Shown one piece after another: positions 33,267 to 41,299 of a stretch of DNA of 64,000 nucleotides. Origin of the DNA: Plantactinospora mayteni (GTDB lineage: Bacteria; Actinomycetota; Actinomycetes; Mycobacteriales; Micromonosporaceae); NCBI RefSeq assembly GCF_016862935.1, contig NZ_BONX01000056.1, positions 1-64,000 of the forward strand, read 5' to 3'. Under the pieces are notes generated by a model. It was not told where the DNA came from and did not search any database. It worked only from the letters and a program-made list of their open reading frames with translations. Numbering within the stretch: position 1 is the first letter of the stretch; each line of letters starts with the position of its first letter. The translations under genes and the position numbers were made by a program.

Positions 33267-35141
33267 TCATGTAGATCCGGTCGTCATCACATCCACCAGC
33301 GCCTCCGCGTGTTGCCCGAGGCGGAGGTCGCCGATGGTCACGTCCACCGCCAGCCTGGCCCGGCGCTGCGGCGGCCCGCCCACCGTCACCTCGATCTCGA
33401 TCTCCTCCCGGCCGAGCGGGGGTAGCGAGATCGTCGTGACGTCCGGGACAGCGGTCCAGCCTACCGGCAGCACGAAGCGCAGCACCGCCATTATCGCGGT
33501 AGGCCGGGGATTGCCGACAGCGACGGTGAACCGCGTGACGTTGCCGGTCTCCGCCCGGGAGTAGTACGGCGCGATCCGGGCCAGTACGCCGTCGGCACCG
33601 AACTCGTACTCGTCGAGTGGCAGCAGCTCGTGGTGGATCCGGTCGAGTTCCTCCCCCTCGGTGGTGAGCAGGTCGAGGTAGTCGTCGGTGACCCACCTGG
33701 GCGCCCAGTGCCCGGAGATCATCAGGCCGGGGGCCACCCGCCGGTACAGTTCGGCGCTCGCCACGTAGTCACCGATGCGGAACCGGTTCCGGTACTGGTA
33801 GTTGAGGATCTCCCGGCGGTCGCCCGGAACGCCCATCCCGACCTGCTGGTCGCCGGTGACCAGCACCTTGACCCCATCGACCACGAACTCGTACGCGGCG
33901 GCGTACAGCGTGTGGCCGGGCAGGTCGTGGACCGTGATCTCGTACTCGTGCCAACGGAAGGTCTCGCCGAGCGGAAGTCGACGGTCCACCGGGATCGGGT
34001 CGTACCAGATGCACGGCAGATCCTCGACCAGCGGCGCCTCGAGAATCCCGGCCACGTGGGCCGGGGCCCATATCCGCGTGCCCTCCACCTCGCGCAGCAG
34101 GTTCATCCCGGCCACGTGGTCGTCATGGTAGTGGGTCGGCAGGGCCACCTCGATCGCCGTGACGCCGTGGTCGCGGCGCAGCGCCGGCAGCGAGGCCAGC
34201 CACGGGCGGCGGGACGCCCGGTCGTTGCCGGCCGGCAGGCCGGTGGTCATGTCGTAGCCGTAGTCGATCACGAGCGCCGCGCCCGTCTCCGACAACAGCA
34301 CGTAGCTACAGGAGTTGGCGGTCCGGTTGAGCAGCAGGTGGTCGGTGAGCGGGGTGAACGGGTTGTCCAGGCGGTCCCGCAGGTCCCACGGGTACGGGCG
34401 CCGCGAGTCCACGTACCGGCTCATCCGCGAGGCGAGCAGTTCGAGGGCGTACCGAGGGTCGTCCATCGGCTCGCCGTGCGCCGGCAGCAACAGGTCCAGT
34501 TCACGTTCCACGAGCTGGTAGCAGCTCAGCACGGTCATCGCCGGACCCTCGTTCTCGGTGTAGGTCCACTGGGTGGAGGCGAGCGACCACACCTTGCCCG
34601 GTGCGTAGACGAGGTCGCCGGTGAAGGCCAGCCGGCGGCCGTCCCGCTCGACGAGGTAGCTGACGGAACCGGTGGTGTGCCCGGGGGTCGGCACCACCTC
34701 GACGGTCGTCCCCGCGTACGTCCGGCGGCGGTACTCCGGCACGACGTCGTGCACCGGCACGGACTCCAGCAACGAGAACCTGTCCTGCCGCAGGTTGTAG
34801 TCGTTGTAGAGGGTGCGGCTCTGCCACATCTCCTCGACGTCGCCGAACAGGTCCCGCTCCACCGGCGGCACGTGGATGCGGATGCCCTCCGCCGCGGCGC
34901 GCGGCAGCCCCTGCCCCTGGTCCCGATGGTGATGGGTCATCAGTACGTCGGTGATCCGGTCGACACCCATCTCGGCCAGGTGGTCGAGGACGATGCCGGA
35001 GCCGAAGTCGATGGCGAGCGCGGTCCGGACCGCCGGGTCGTCCTCCGCCGGCCGGGTCGGGGCGCACACGACGTACACGTTGCAGGTGTCGGTGATCCGG
35101 AAGATTCCCGGCGCAAGCTCCGACACGGGCGACTCCGTCAT
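33267..35141 (-). CDS. Tandem metallo-beta-lactamase-fold protein with beta-sandwich tail
   Basis: 624 residues. Domain 1 (about 1-250) has THHHRDQG, PGHTTGS and LLPAHGEP: the usual last histidine of HxHxDH is Gln. Domain 2 (about 275-480) has the canonical THYHDDHVAG, DLPGHTLY, TGDQ and SGHW. The last 110 residues (GNVTRFTVAVGNPRPTA, LPPLGREEIEIEVTV) look like an Ig/NEW3 beta sandwich of the kind found in glycosidases. Two MBL domains plus such a tail is a rare architecture; a lactonase or glycoside-processing hydrolase role is a guess. Probably translated from a leaderless mRNA. Confidence 0.8.
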   Translation of the reverse strand: MTESPVSELAPGIFRITDTCNVYVVCAPTRPAEDDPAVRTALAIDFGSGIVLDHLAEMGVDRITDVLMTHHHRDQGQGLPRAAAEGIRIHVPPVERDLFGDVEEMWQSRTLYNDYNLRQDRFSLLESVPVHDVVPEYRRRTYAGTTVEVVPTPGHTTGSVSYLVERDGRRLAFTGDLVYAPGKVWSLASTQWTYTENEGPAMTVLSCYQLVERELDLLLPAHGEPMDDPRYALELLASRMSRYVDSRRPYPWDLRDRLDNPFTPLTDHLLLNRTANSCSYVLLSETGAALVIDYGYDMTTGLPAGNDRASRRPWLASLPALRRDHGVTAIEVALPTHYHDDHVAGMNLLREVEGTRIWAPAHVAGILEAPLVEDLPCIWYDPIPVDRRLPLGETFRWHEYEITVHDLPGHTLYAAAYEFVVDGVKVLVTGDQQVGMGVPGDRREILNYQYRNRFRIGDYVASAELYRRVAPGLMISGHWAPRWVTDDYLDLLTTEGEELDRIHHELLPLDEYEFGADGVLARIAPYYSRAETGNVTRFTVAVGNPRPTAIMAVLRFVLPVGWTAVPDVTTISLPPLGREEIEIEVTVGGPPQRRARLAVDVTIGDLRLGQHAEALVDVMTTGST

Positions 35142-35149
35142 GTCGCGTA

Positions 35150-35163
35150 TGGTACCGATCCCA
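35150..35163 (-). promoter_or_regulatory. LacI-type operator at MBL-LacI promoter
   Basis: Plus strand TGGTACCGATCCCA, matching the other locus palindromes. On the minus strand it overlaps TACCAT, seven bases before the ATG, a typical -10 for a leaderless actinomycete transcript. There is no Shine-Dalgarno sequence before that ATG. Confidence 0.65.
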
Positions 35164-35220
35164 TGTCAGCGCCGGAAGGACGGCCGCTCTCACCATCACA
35201 AGCGGCAGGCTGGCAGGGAC

Positions 35221-37128
35221 TTAGCCGACTGATAACGTTCCCACTGCTTGGTTCGAGGAGGACGACGTCGCGCCCCGCTCCGCCGACGCCGTCCGGCTCG
35301 CCCGGTAGTCCCGCCAGGTCGACGCGACCAGCGCCAGGTCGTGACCGGTCAACTCCTCCCCCGACTGGTCGATGCGGTCCGCGTAGTAGAGCGCGGGAAC
35401 CCCGAGCCGGCTCTGCGTCATCACGTACGAGCGCCACTGCGCCACGTCCGCGATGGGCCACTGGTCGGTGTCGACGAGATGGCCGGGCAGGCTCGCCGCG
35501 ACGACGGCGTGCCGGAAGGCGAGCTGGTCCACGGCCGGGACGATCGCGCCGCGCGGGTCGCGTTCGAGGATGTCGTTGAGCCGGATCATGTCGCAGACGT
35601 CCCCGAAGCCGGGGTGCGGGGTGTGGGTGACCACCAGGGCGTCCGGCTTGGCGGCTTTCGCCGCCTGGTACAACGTCGCCAGCATCCGGTGCAGCGCCGC
35701 GATTCCCCACGGCGCGTCCGGCGGGGCGCCGGGCCGGCGCAGCCCCCGCCCGGCCGGCGCGCGCTGGGTGAAGTCGACCTTGAAACCGTCCGCGTCCAGG
35801 CCGTCCGGACCGAGCAGCCGGGTGACGATGTCGGTCAGGTGACCGAGGTACCCGGGACTGCCCGGATCGGCGGCGACGGGTGTCCCGCCCGGGTCGGTCA
35901 CGCACTCCGGCACCGGCAGGCCGGTCGGGTCCCACGCCTTCCACCACAGCAGGACGCGCTGGCCGGCGGCGTGCCGCTCGGCGATCCAGCCGCGCAGGTC
36001 CGGCCAGCGCTCGGGGTCCGGCTCGGCGGTGCCGTACGCCAGTTGCCAGCGGTCGTCGACGACCACCGTGCCGGGGACCACGCCGTGCTCGGCCAGCCGG
36101 CCCAGCCAGCCGTCGTACCGGTCCTGCCGGGCCAGGTCGAAGGCGACGGGCAGCACGTCCGGTACGACGGCCGGGCCGGGTTCCACCAGGTACCCCGAAC
36201 GGGGCGTCGGCAGGTCCGGGACGCGCGCGGCGGCACACTGCGCCCCCCAGCCGCAGAAGATCGGCTCGGTCCACCAGTCGGCGGGAGTGGTGGCGGGCCC
36301 GGCCGGCGCGAAGCCGCGCTCCACCAGGTCCGCCCGGTACGCGGCCAGCCCGACCCAGGGATCGGCGGCCGGCCGCAGCACCAGCGTGGGGGTGACGAAC
36401 TCCCCGCTCACCTCGGTGTGGCCGTCGTAGTCCAGTTCGAGCAGGAACCCGTCGTCCAGCGGGGCGTACCGCAGTTCGGTGAAGCGCAGGTCGTCGACGG
36501 CGGCCAGCAGACCGGCCGAGAGCCAGCCGCCGGCCGGTACGTGGGTGGCGTGCCCGGCCGGCTCGCGGCCGAACGCCAGGCACAGCGGCGGCGGGGAGAA
36601 GATCCCGTGCAGCCGTCCGGCGGACGCGTCGCCGACGATGCCGAGCGCCACACCGGCGGACGCGGCCCGGACCACCTGGATCGGCTCGGTCGGCGTCGGG
36701 TTGAACACCGAGGCGAACCCGACCGAGGAGCGGAACGTCCCACACGCCCCGGAGGACAGGAACGCCCGGCCGCCCAGCAGCCGTACCTCGCCGAGGGTGC
36801 CGGTGCCCTCGACCCGTGCCGTCACCTCGATCCGGTCCTCGAAACAGCGCAACAGCACCGACTTGGCCGACCAGGCGGTGCTCCGGCAGGCCACCTCTAT
36901 CTCGACCACGTCCTCGCCGTCGCACCGGCCCGGGGACACCCGCGGTTCGCCGATGTCGTAAGACTCGTCCGGCAGGTCGGTGCGATCCACCGAGGCGAGC
37001 AGGCTCAACCGGGACCAGATCCGGCCGTCCGGGTCGGCGAGCGTCGCTGCGGGTTGCCCGCCGGGTAGCTGCAACAGGTAGCCGGCCGCCGTGACGGTGT
37101 GGCTGCCGGGCCCGTGGGTGAGTCGCAT
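35221..37128 (-). CDS. GH36-like alpha-galactosidase / clan GH-D glycosidase
   Basis: 635 residues. An N-terminal beta-sandwich precedes a TIM-barrel domain with WTEPIFCGWGAQ, VVVDDRWQLAYG, WWKAWDP and DGFKVDF; Asp452 in the last is the likely nucleophile, and an aspartate in VDTDQWPIAD (about 553-555) a candidate acid/base. This pattern is that of GH36 and related clan D enzymes that retain alpha-galactosyl or similar linkages; the exact substrate is uncertain. GAGGAG lies upstream of the ATG. It follows the racemase-like gene by 47 bases and so may be the end of the kinase-aldolase transcript or start its own. Confidence 0.75.
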   Translation of the reverse strand: MRLTHGPGSHTVTAAGYLLQLPGGQPAATLADPDGRIWSRLSLLASVDRTDLPDESYDIGEPRVSPGRCDGEDVVEIEVACRSTAWSAKSVLLRCFEDRIEVTARVEGTGTLGEVRLLGGRAFLSSGACGTFRSSVGFASVFNPTPTEPIQVVRAASAGVALGIVGDASAGRLHGIFSPPPLCLAFGREPAGHATHVPAGGWLSAGLLAAVDDLRFTELRYAPLDDGFLLELDYDGHTEVSGEFVTPTLVLRPAADPWVGLAAYRADLVERGFAPAGPATTPADWWTEPIFCGWGAQCAAARVPDLPTPRSGYLVEPGPAVVPDVLPVAFDLARQDRYDGWLGRLAEHGVVPGTVVVDDRWQLAYGTAEPDPERWPDLRGWIAERHAAGQRVLLWWKAWDPTGLPVPECVTDPGGTPVAADPGSPGYLGHLTDIVTRLLGPDGLDADGFKVDFTQRAPAGRGLRRPGAPPDAPWGIAALHRMLATLYQAAKAAKPDALVVTHTPHPGFGDVCDMIRLNDILERDPRGAIVPAVDQLAFRHAVVAASLPGHLVDTDQWPIADVAQWRSYVMTQSRLGVPALYYADRIDQSGEELTGHDLALVASTWRDYRASRTASAERGATSSSSNQAVGTLSVG

Positions 37129-37175
37129 GGGGGTGTCTCCTCGATAAGGGGTCAGGCGCGGTCAGCCGTACGGGG

Positions 37176-37883
37176 TCACCGCAGGGGGCTTTCGGTGATG
37201 GCCCGCAGCAACGACGCCACGCCACCGGCCGGGGAACTGAGCACCGGAACCGGCACGTCGACGAGCGCCGCCGCGCGGGCCATCGACGCCTGGGCCAGCA
37301 CGACCACGTCCGCACCGGCCGCGGCCCGCTCGACGGTCGCCGCGACCAGCGACTCCGCGTGTTCCCGGTCGCCCCGGTGGTGCGCCTCGGCCGCGCCCGC
37401 GACGAGTTCGGCGGCCACCTCGACCGAGCGGTGCGTGGCGGTCGTGGGCCGGTGTGCACTCGCGGCCCGCTCCACCAGCCGACCGGTCGGCCCGAGCGTC
37501 GAGGCGAGCGTGGCGAGCACCGCGATCCGGCCCCGCGCGCCGGGCCGGGTGGCGATCTCCGCCGCTTCGTCGGCCATCGTCGCGTCCACCCGGATCACCG
37601 GTACGCCGACCCGCTCGGCGGCTGCCTCCGTCGCCTCGCCGATCGAGGAGCAGGTGACCAGCACGGCGCTTGCCCCGGCCGATTCGAGGTACCGGACGTG
37701 GGCGAGCACGGCGTCCCGTACGGCCGGGGTGACGCCGTCGCGGCGCGCGGTGTCGAGTAGCCAGGCGTCGGCGAGGTGGATCCGCCGCAGGTCGGTGGCC
37801 GAGGTACGGACCAGGTCGTCGAAGGTGGCGGCCAGGGCCGGCACGGTGTGCAGCAGTCCGGCCGCCAGGGCCTGGCCGCTCAT
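37176..37883 (-). CDS. Aspartate/glutamate racemase-family protein
   Basis: 235 residues. Two Rossmann-like halves with a cysteine in VLVTCSSIGEATE and a hydrophobic strand VVVLAQASMARAA; in the second half the usual catalytic Cys appears replaced by Ala in AQAS, so classical two-cysteine racemization is doubtful. Such one-cysteine relatives include decarboxylases and isomerases. ATGA overlap with the aldolase gene shows they are translated together, so it likely acts on the same carbohydrate-derived acid. Confidence 0.75.
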   Translation of the reverse strand: MSGQALAAGLLHTVPALAATFDDLVRTSATDLRRIHLADAWLLDTARRDGVTPAVRDAVLAHVRYLESAGASAVLVTCSSIGEATEAAAERVGVPVIRVDATMADEAAEIATRPGARGRIAVLATLASTLGPTGRLVERAASAHRPTTATHRSVEVAAELVAGAAEAHHRGDREHAESLVAATVERAAAGADVVVLAQASMARAAALVDVPVPVLSSPAGGVASLLRAITESPLR

Positions 37884-38782
37884 GCCTTCCGCCAGGGGGT
37901 CGCCTCGCGGTCGACCACGTCGACGAGCCGTTCGAGCCGGGGCACCGAGATCTCGGCGAGCGCCTGGTCCAGGTCCGGCCGGCCGACCACGTCGCTCCAC
38001 AGCGCCCGGCCGGCCAGGAATCCGCTGGCACCGCCCTGGCACGCCGCGCGGACCGCGCCGAGGAAGTCGGCCCGGTCGACGCCCTGGGAGAGCACCACCC
38101 ACGGCCCGGCGATGGCGGAGCCGAGGGCCTCGGACGCGCGCCGGAGTTCGGCCAGGGTGCCCTTGCCCCGGCGCGGCACCTGCGCCTTGTAGAGGCTCGG
38201 CCGGAGCGGGGAGAGTTCCCGGGCCGCATCGAGAATGGACTCGTCCTCGTCCCATCGGCCGGTCGCCCGCTCCTCCGGGGTGGGCCGGACGACCGGTTCG
38301 AGCACCGACAGCACCCCCCGTCCGGCGGCGAGCGCGACGAACCGGCGGGCCAGTTCGACGCGTTGCTCGCGGCGGGCGTCGCGGCGCCAGAGCAGCAACA
38401 GCTTGATCGCCCGTACGCCGGTGAGGTCGAACTCGGGCGCGGCGACGACCTCGTCCAGCCAGGTTTCCTCGACCGGCTGGCCGGGTTCCTGGGCCAAGCC
38501 GTCGGCCGCGAGGATCAGGCCGCAGTCGTCGGGCAGCATCCCGGCGCGGATCTGTTCAAATCCGAACGTTCGGTCGACGAGGAAGCCGGAGGCCCGGGGG
38601 CCGAGTGCGCGGGCGACGGCCGTCTTGAAGGCGATCATCCGGTCGTCGTCCGGCCGGCCCGCCCCGGCGTCGGCGAACATGGTGCGCAGGCTCTCCCGCT
38701 GGTCCATTGCCACCATCGCGAATCCGCCTGACGGGCGGGCGATGGCGTCGAGGGTCGGGGGAGGGCTACCCGTTTCGGTCAC
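37880..38782 (-). CDS. Class I aldolase related to YihT/LacD
   Basis: 300 residues. Closely follows the pattern of E. coli YihT (sulfofructose-phosphate aldolase): RPSGGFAMVAMDQRESLRTMF, KLLLLWR, LEPVVRP, SLYKAQVPRRGKG with Schiff-base Lys199, and GGASGFLAGRALWSDVVG. LacD tagatose-bisphosphate aldolases share the fold. It would split a ketose phosphate into dihydroxyacetone phosphate and an aldehyde. No YihS isomerase or sulfolactaldehyde reductase is nearby, so a sulfosugar substrate is unproven. GTG start lies within the end of the FGGY gene (17-bp overlap). Confidence 0.82.
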   Translation of the reverse strand: MTETGSPPPTLDAIARPSGGFAMVAMDQRESLRTMFADAGAGRPDDDRMIAFKTAVARALGPRASGFLVDRTFGFEQIRAGMLPDDCGLILAADGLAQEPGQPVEETWLDEVVAAPEFDLTGVRAIKLLLLWRRDARREQRVELARRFVALAAGRGVLSVLEPVVRPTPEERATGRWDEDESILDAARELSPLRPSLYKAQVPRRGKGTLAELRRASEALGSAIAGPWVVLSQGVDRADFLGAVRAACQGGASGFLAGRALWSDVVGRPDLDQALAEISVPRLERLVDVVDREATPWRKA

Positions 38783-40346
38783 GTGATCTCTCCTCCTGGT
38801 CGGTCGCCTCGGCAGTGCTGGCCCCGGTGCCGGTCGCCGCCGCCACGAACCGGGCGAACGGCTGGTCGTAGTCGACGCCCGCACCCGCCACCGCCGGCCC
38901 GGGCCGCCAGTCCAGGGCCGGCACCACCGGCCCGACCCGGTGCGCCCGGACCGCGGCGACCAGGGCCGCACCCGCCGCCACCGGCTCGTCGGCCGGGACC
39001 ACGCGCAGCGCGTCGGTGAGGACGTGTGCCTTGATCCGGACCCACGCCGGGTTGCCCGCGACCGCCCCGCCGAGCAGGGTCACCGTCCCCGGCCCGGTAC
39101 GCCCGGCGAGCCGGGCCTGTTCACGCAGCATCCAGCGGGTCTGTAGGCAGAGCCCTTCGAGCATCGCCCGAGCGAGGTCGGCCGGGGTGTGCGCCGGTCG
39201 GCGCCCGAGTATCCGCAGTCGGGCGGCAGGGTCCGGCGCCGGCGCCTGCCGCCCGCGCAGGTAGGGGAGGACGATGACGTCGCTCGGACGATCGCCCGAT
39301 TCGAGTACCCGGCCGAACAGTTCCGCCGCCGTCACACCGGCCGACTCGTGTGCCAGCCACCAGCCGACGGTGGCACCGGCACTGGACGACCCGGCGAGGA
39401 TCGCCCGATGCCGACCGCTGACCGGTACGACGCTGCTCATCCCGGCGCGGGCCACCTCGATCGGGTCGGGGGCACCCGCGACGACGGAGAGCACCGCCTC
39501 GGCCGTACCGAGCGAGTCGGCGACGTCGCCGGGCTCCCGCACGCCCCCGGCGTACGCGCCGACGGGATGGTCGTGGCCGGCCACCACGACGGGTGTCCCG
39601 GCCCGCAGCCCGCAGGCGACGAAGTCGGGATCGCGTAGCGGGGCGGCGGCCCCGTCGGGGGGTACGACGGTGGGCAACTGCTCGGGGCGCAGCCCCACCT
39701 CGGCCAGCAGGTCCGCGTCGAAGCCGTCCGGCACCGGCCGGCCGGGATCGGGCAGGCGGTAGGCCATCGTCCGGCCGGCGAGCGTGTGGTCGGTGCAGAG
39801 GCGCCCGGTGAGTAGGTGGCAGACGAGGTCCGCTGCCCCTGCCCAGGCGGCCATCTCCGTCCACTGGTCCGGGCGGTTGGCGCGCAGCCAGGCCCAGGTG
39901 GCCAGCGGCACCTTCCCGGTCGGCCGTACGCCGGTGGCCGCGACCAGGTGGTCCCGGCCGAGCCGCCGGGACAGTTCGTCCGCCTCGGCCCCGGCCGGAT
40001 GACTGTTCCAGCGCAACCACGGCCCGAGCGGTTCTCCGGACCGGCCGAGCGGCACGCCCGTCTCGGCCATCGAAGCGATGCCCACGGCGTCCGGCGCTGG
40101 CGCCCCGCGCAACACCTGCCGAAGCAGTGCGAGCAGCACCGGCTTGACCGCGTCCGGCTCGGGCGTGGGGGCCGAGGCGAGGGCGCGCACCCGTACGCCC
40201 GACTCGTCGACCGCGACCAGGGCGGCTTTGGTGTTGGTCGTCCCGAGGTCGATGCCGACGCTGAGGAAGGGCGCTCCGGCGCGGCCGGGCGGTTCGTCCG
40301 GCCGCCCGGGAGCGGTTGCGTCGGGCTGACGCGGGCCCCCATTCAC
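38766..40346 (-). CDS. FGGY family carbohydrate kinase
   Basis: 526 residues from GTG (VNGGPRQPD); upstream open frame is rejected because it runs through the DeoR gene and its operator. Domain I begins LSVGIDLGTTNTKAALV (ATP phosphate loop), GHDHPVGAYAGG lies in the centre, and LLGGAVAGNPAW in the C-terminal domain. It phosphorylates a sugar or sugar acid as the first step before the aldolase. First gene of the kinase-aldolase-racemase set and divergent from DeoR. Confidence 0.86.
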   Translation of the reverse strand: MNGGPRQPDATAPGRPDEPPGRAGAPFLSVGIDLGTTNTKAALVAVDESGVRVRALASAPTPEPDAVKPVLLALLRQVLRGAPAPDAVGIASMAETGVPLGRSGEPLGPWLRWNSHPAGAEADELSRRLGRDHLVAATGVRPTGKVPLATWAWLRANRPDQWTEMAAWAGAADLVCHLLTGRLCTDHTLAGRTMAYRLPDPGRPVPDGFDADLLAEVGLRPEQLPTVVPPDGAAAPLRDPDFVACGLRAGTPVVVAGHDHPVGAYAGGVREPGDVADSLGTAEAVLSVVAGAPDPIEVARAGMSSVVPVSGRHRAILAGSSSAGATVGWWLAHESAGVTAAELFGRVLESGDRPSDVIVLPYLRGRQAPAPDPAARLRILGRRPAHTPADLARAMLEGLCLQTRWMLREQARLAGRTGPGTVTLLGGAVAGNPAWVRIKAHVLTDALRVVPADEPVAAGAALVAAVRAHRVGPVVPALDWRPGPAVAGAGVDYDQPFARFVAAATGTGASTAEATDQEERSRDRNG

Positions 40347-40357
40347 CGAGCCATTGT

Positions 40358-40394
40358 GTTCGCTATCGAACGAACTGGTCAACCTCGAATGTTC
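40358..40394. promoter_or_regulatory. DeoR-type operator between divergent arms
   Basis: GTTCG-CTAT-CGAAC (40358-40371) is a perfect inverted repeat, followed by CGAAC again and a diverged copy TCGAATGTTC (40385-40394). Repeated TGTTCG-type half sites are usual for DeoR regulators. It lies between the FGGY and DeoR starts. Confidence 0.65.
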
Positions 40395-40435
40395 AGAGAT
40401 TGACAGATCGACGGCCTGGGGACTTTCATGGACGG

Positions 40436-41299
40436 GTGCGCTACACCCAGGCACCCGAGCGGCGCCGAGAGCTGCTGCGCCGGGTGGGCGAGATGGGCTA
40501 TGTCTCCTCGACCGAAGCGGCGGCGGCGCTGGGTGTTTCGGAGATGACCATCCGCCGCGACCTCCGACAGCTTGCCGCCGAAGGGCTGGTGAACCGGGTC
40601 GCTGGCGGCGCGAGCATCCCGTCACCCACGGCCGGCCTGCCGTTCGAGCAGCGACGGGTGGCGGCGCCAGCGGAGAAGGCGGCGCTCGCCCGGGCCACCG
40701 TGCCGCTTGTCCGGTCCGAAGCGGTGGTCGCACTCGACGCCGGCACCACCGTCGCCGCCCTTGCCGCCCGGCTGCCCGGCGGTCACACCGTGGTGACGCA
40801 CTCCGTCCCGGTGATCGTGACCTGTGCCGAACGGGAGGACATCGAGCTGATCGCCCTCGGCGGCAGCTACGATCCGCAGACCCGCTCCTTCACCGGTCCG
40901 GTCACCCGGCGAAACCTCGACGACCTCGCGGTGGACGTGGCCGTGCTGTCCGCCACGGCGGCGGGGCCGGGCGGTGCCTATTCCGCGAACGCCTCGGACG
41001 CCGACACCAAGCGGGCCATGGCGCGCATCGCCCGTCGCGTCATCCTGCTGCTCGACCACGGCAAGCTCGAGGCACGCGCCCCGATGCGGTTCCTGGACCT
41101 GGCGGCGGTGGACGCGGTCGTCACCGACGCGGGTGCGACCGCCGAGCAGGTGGCGATGCTGCGCGCGGCGTGCCGGCAGGTGGTGGTGGCACCGTTGACC
41201 ACCCCGGCCCCGGTCTTGGCCACCCCGGCCCCGGCCCCGGCCCCGGCCCCGGCCGCCGTCGCTGGCGATCCGGCGATCGCCCCGGTGGGCGCCCGGTGA
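40436..41299 (+). CDS. DeoR/GlpR family transcriptional regulator
   Basis: 287 residues from GTG (VRYTQAPERRRELL). N-terminal HTH: SSTEAAAALGVSEMTIRRDL and AAEGLVNRVAGGAS. The C-terminal sensor domain (residues 75-240) binds phosphorylated sugars in this family (LDAGTTVAALAARL, DHGKLEARAPM). The last 45 residues are an Ala-Pro tail encoded by a hexanucleotide repeat. Stop overlaps the start of the DUF1537 gene (GTGA). Probably represses both arms until a phosphorylated intermediate appears. Confidence 0.9.
   Translation: MRYTQAPERRRELLRRVGEMGYVSSTEAAAALGVSEMTIRRDLRQLAAEGLVNRVAGGASIPSPTAGLPFEQRRVAAPAEKAALARATVPLVRSEAVVALDAGTTVAALAARLPGGHTVVTHSVPVIVTCAEREDIELIALGGSYDPQTRSFTGPVTRRNLDDLAVDVAVLSATAAGPGGAYSANASDADTKRAMARIARRVILLLDHGKLEARAPMRFLDLAAVDAVVTDAGATAEQVAMLRAACRQVVVAPLTTPAPVLATPAPAPAPAPAAVAGDPAIAPVGAR
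41223..41254 (+). repeat. Hexanucleotide tandem repeat (CCCCGG)5
   Basis: Five perfect CCCCGG units and part of a sixth encode the Ala-Pro tail of the DeoR protein. Because the unit is six bases, slippage changes tail length but not frame, leaving the overlapping DUF1537 start unaffected. Confidence 0.85.

Noticed and set aside
38235-40403. Plus-strand frames opposite the aldolase and FGGY genes
   Set aside because: No motifs; explained by codon bias on the minus strand.
40347-40733. N-terminal extension of the FGGY kinase
   Set aside because: It runs through the DeoR coding region and operator and is Pro/Arg-rich; FGGY proteins begin close to the DLGTT loop.
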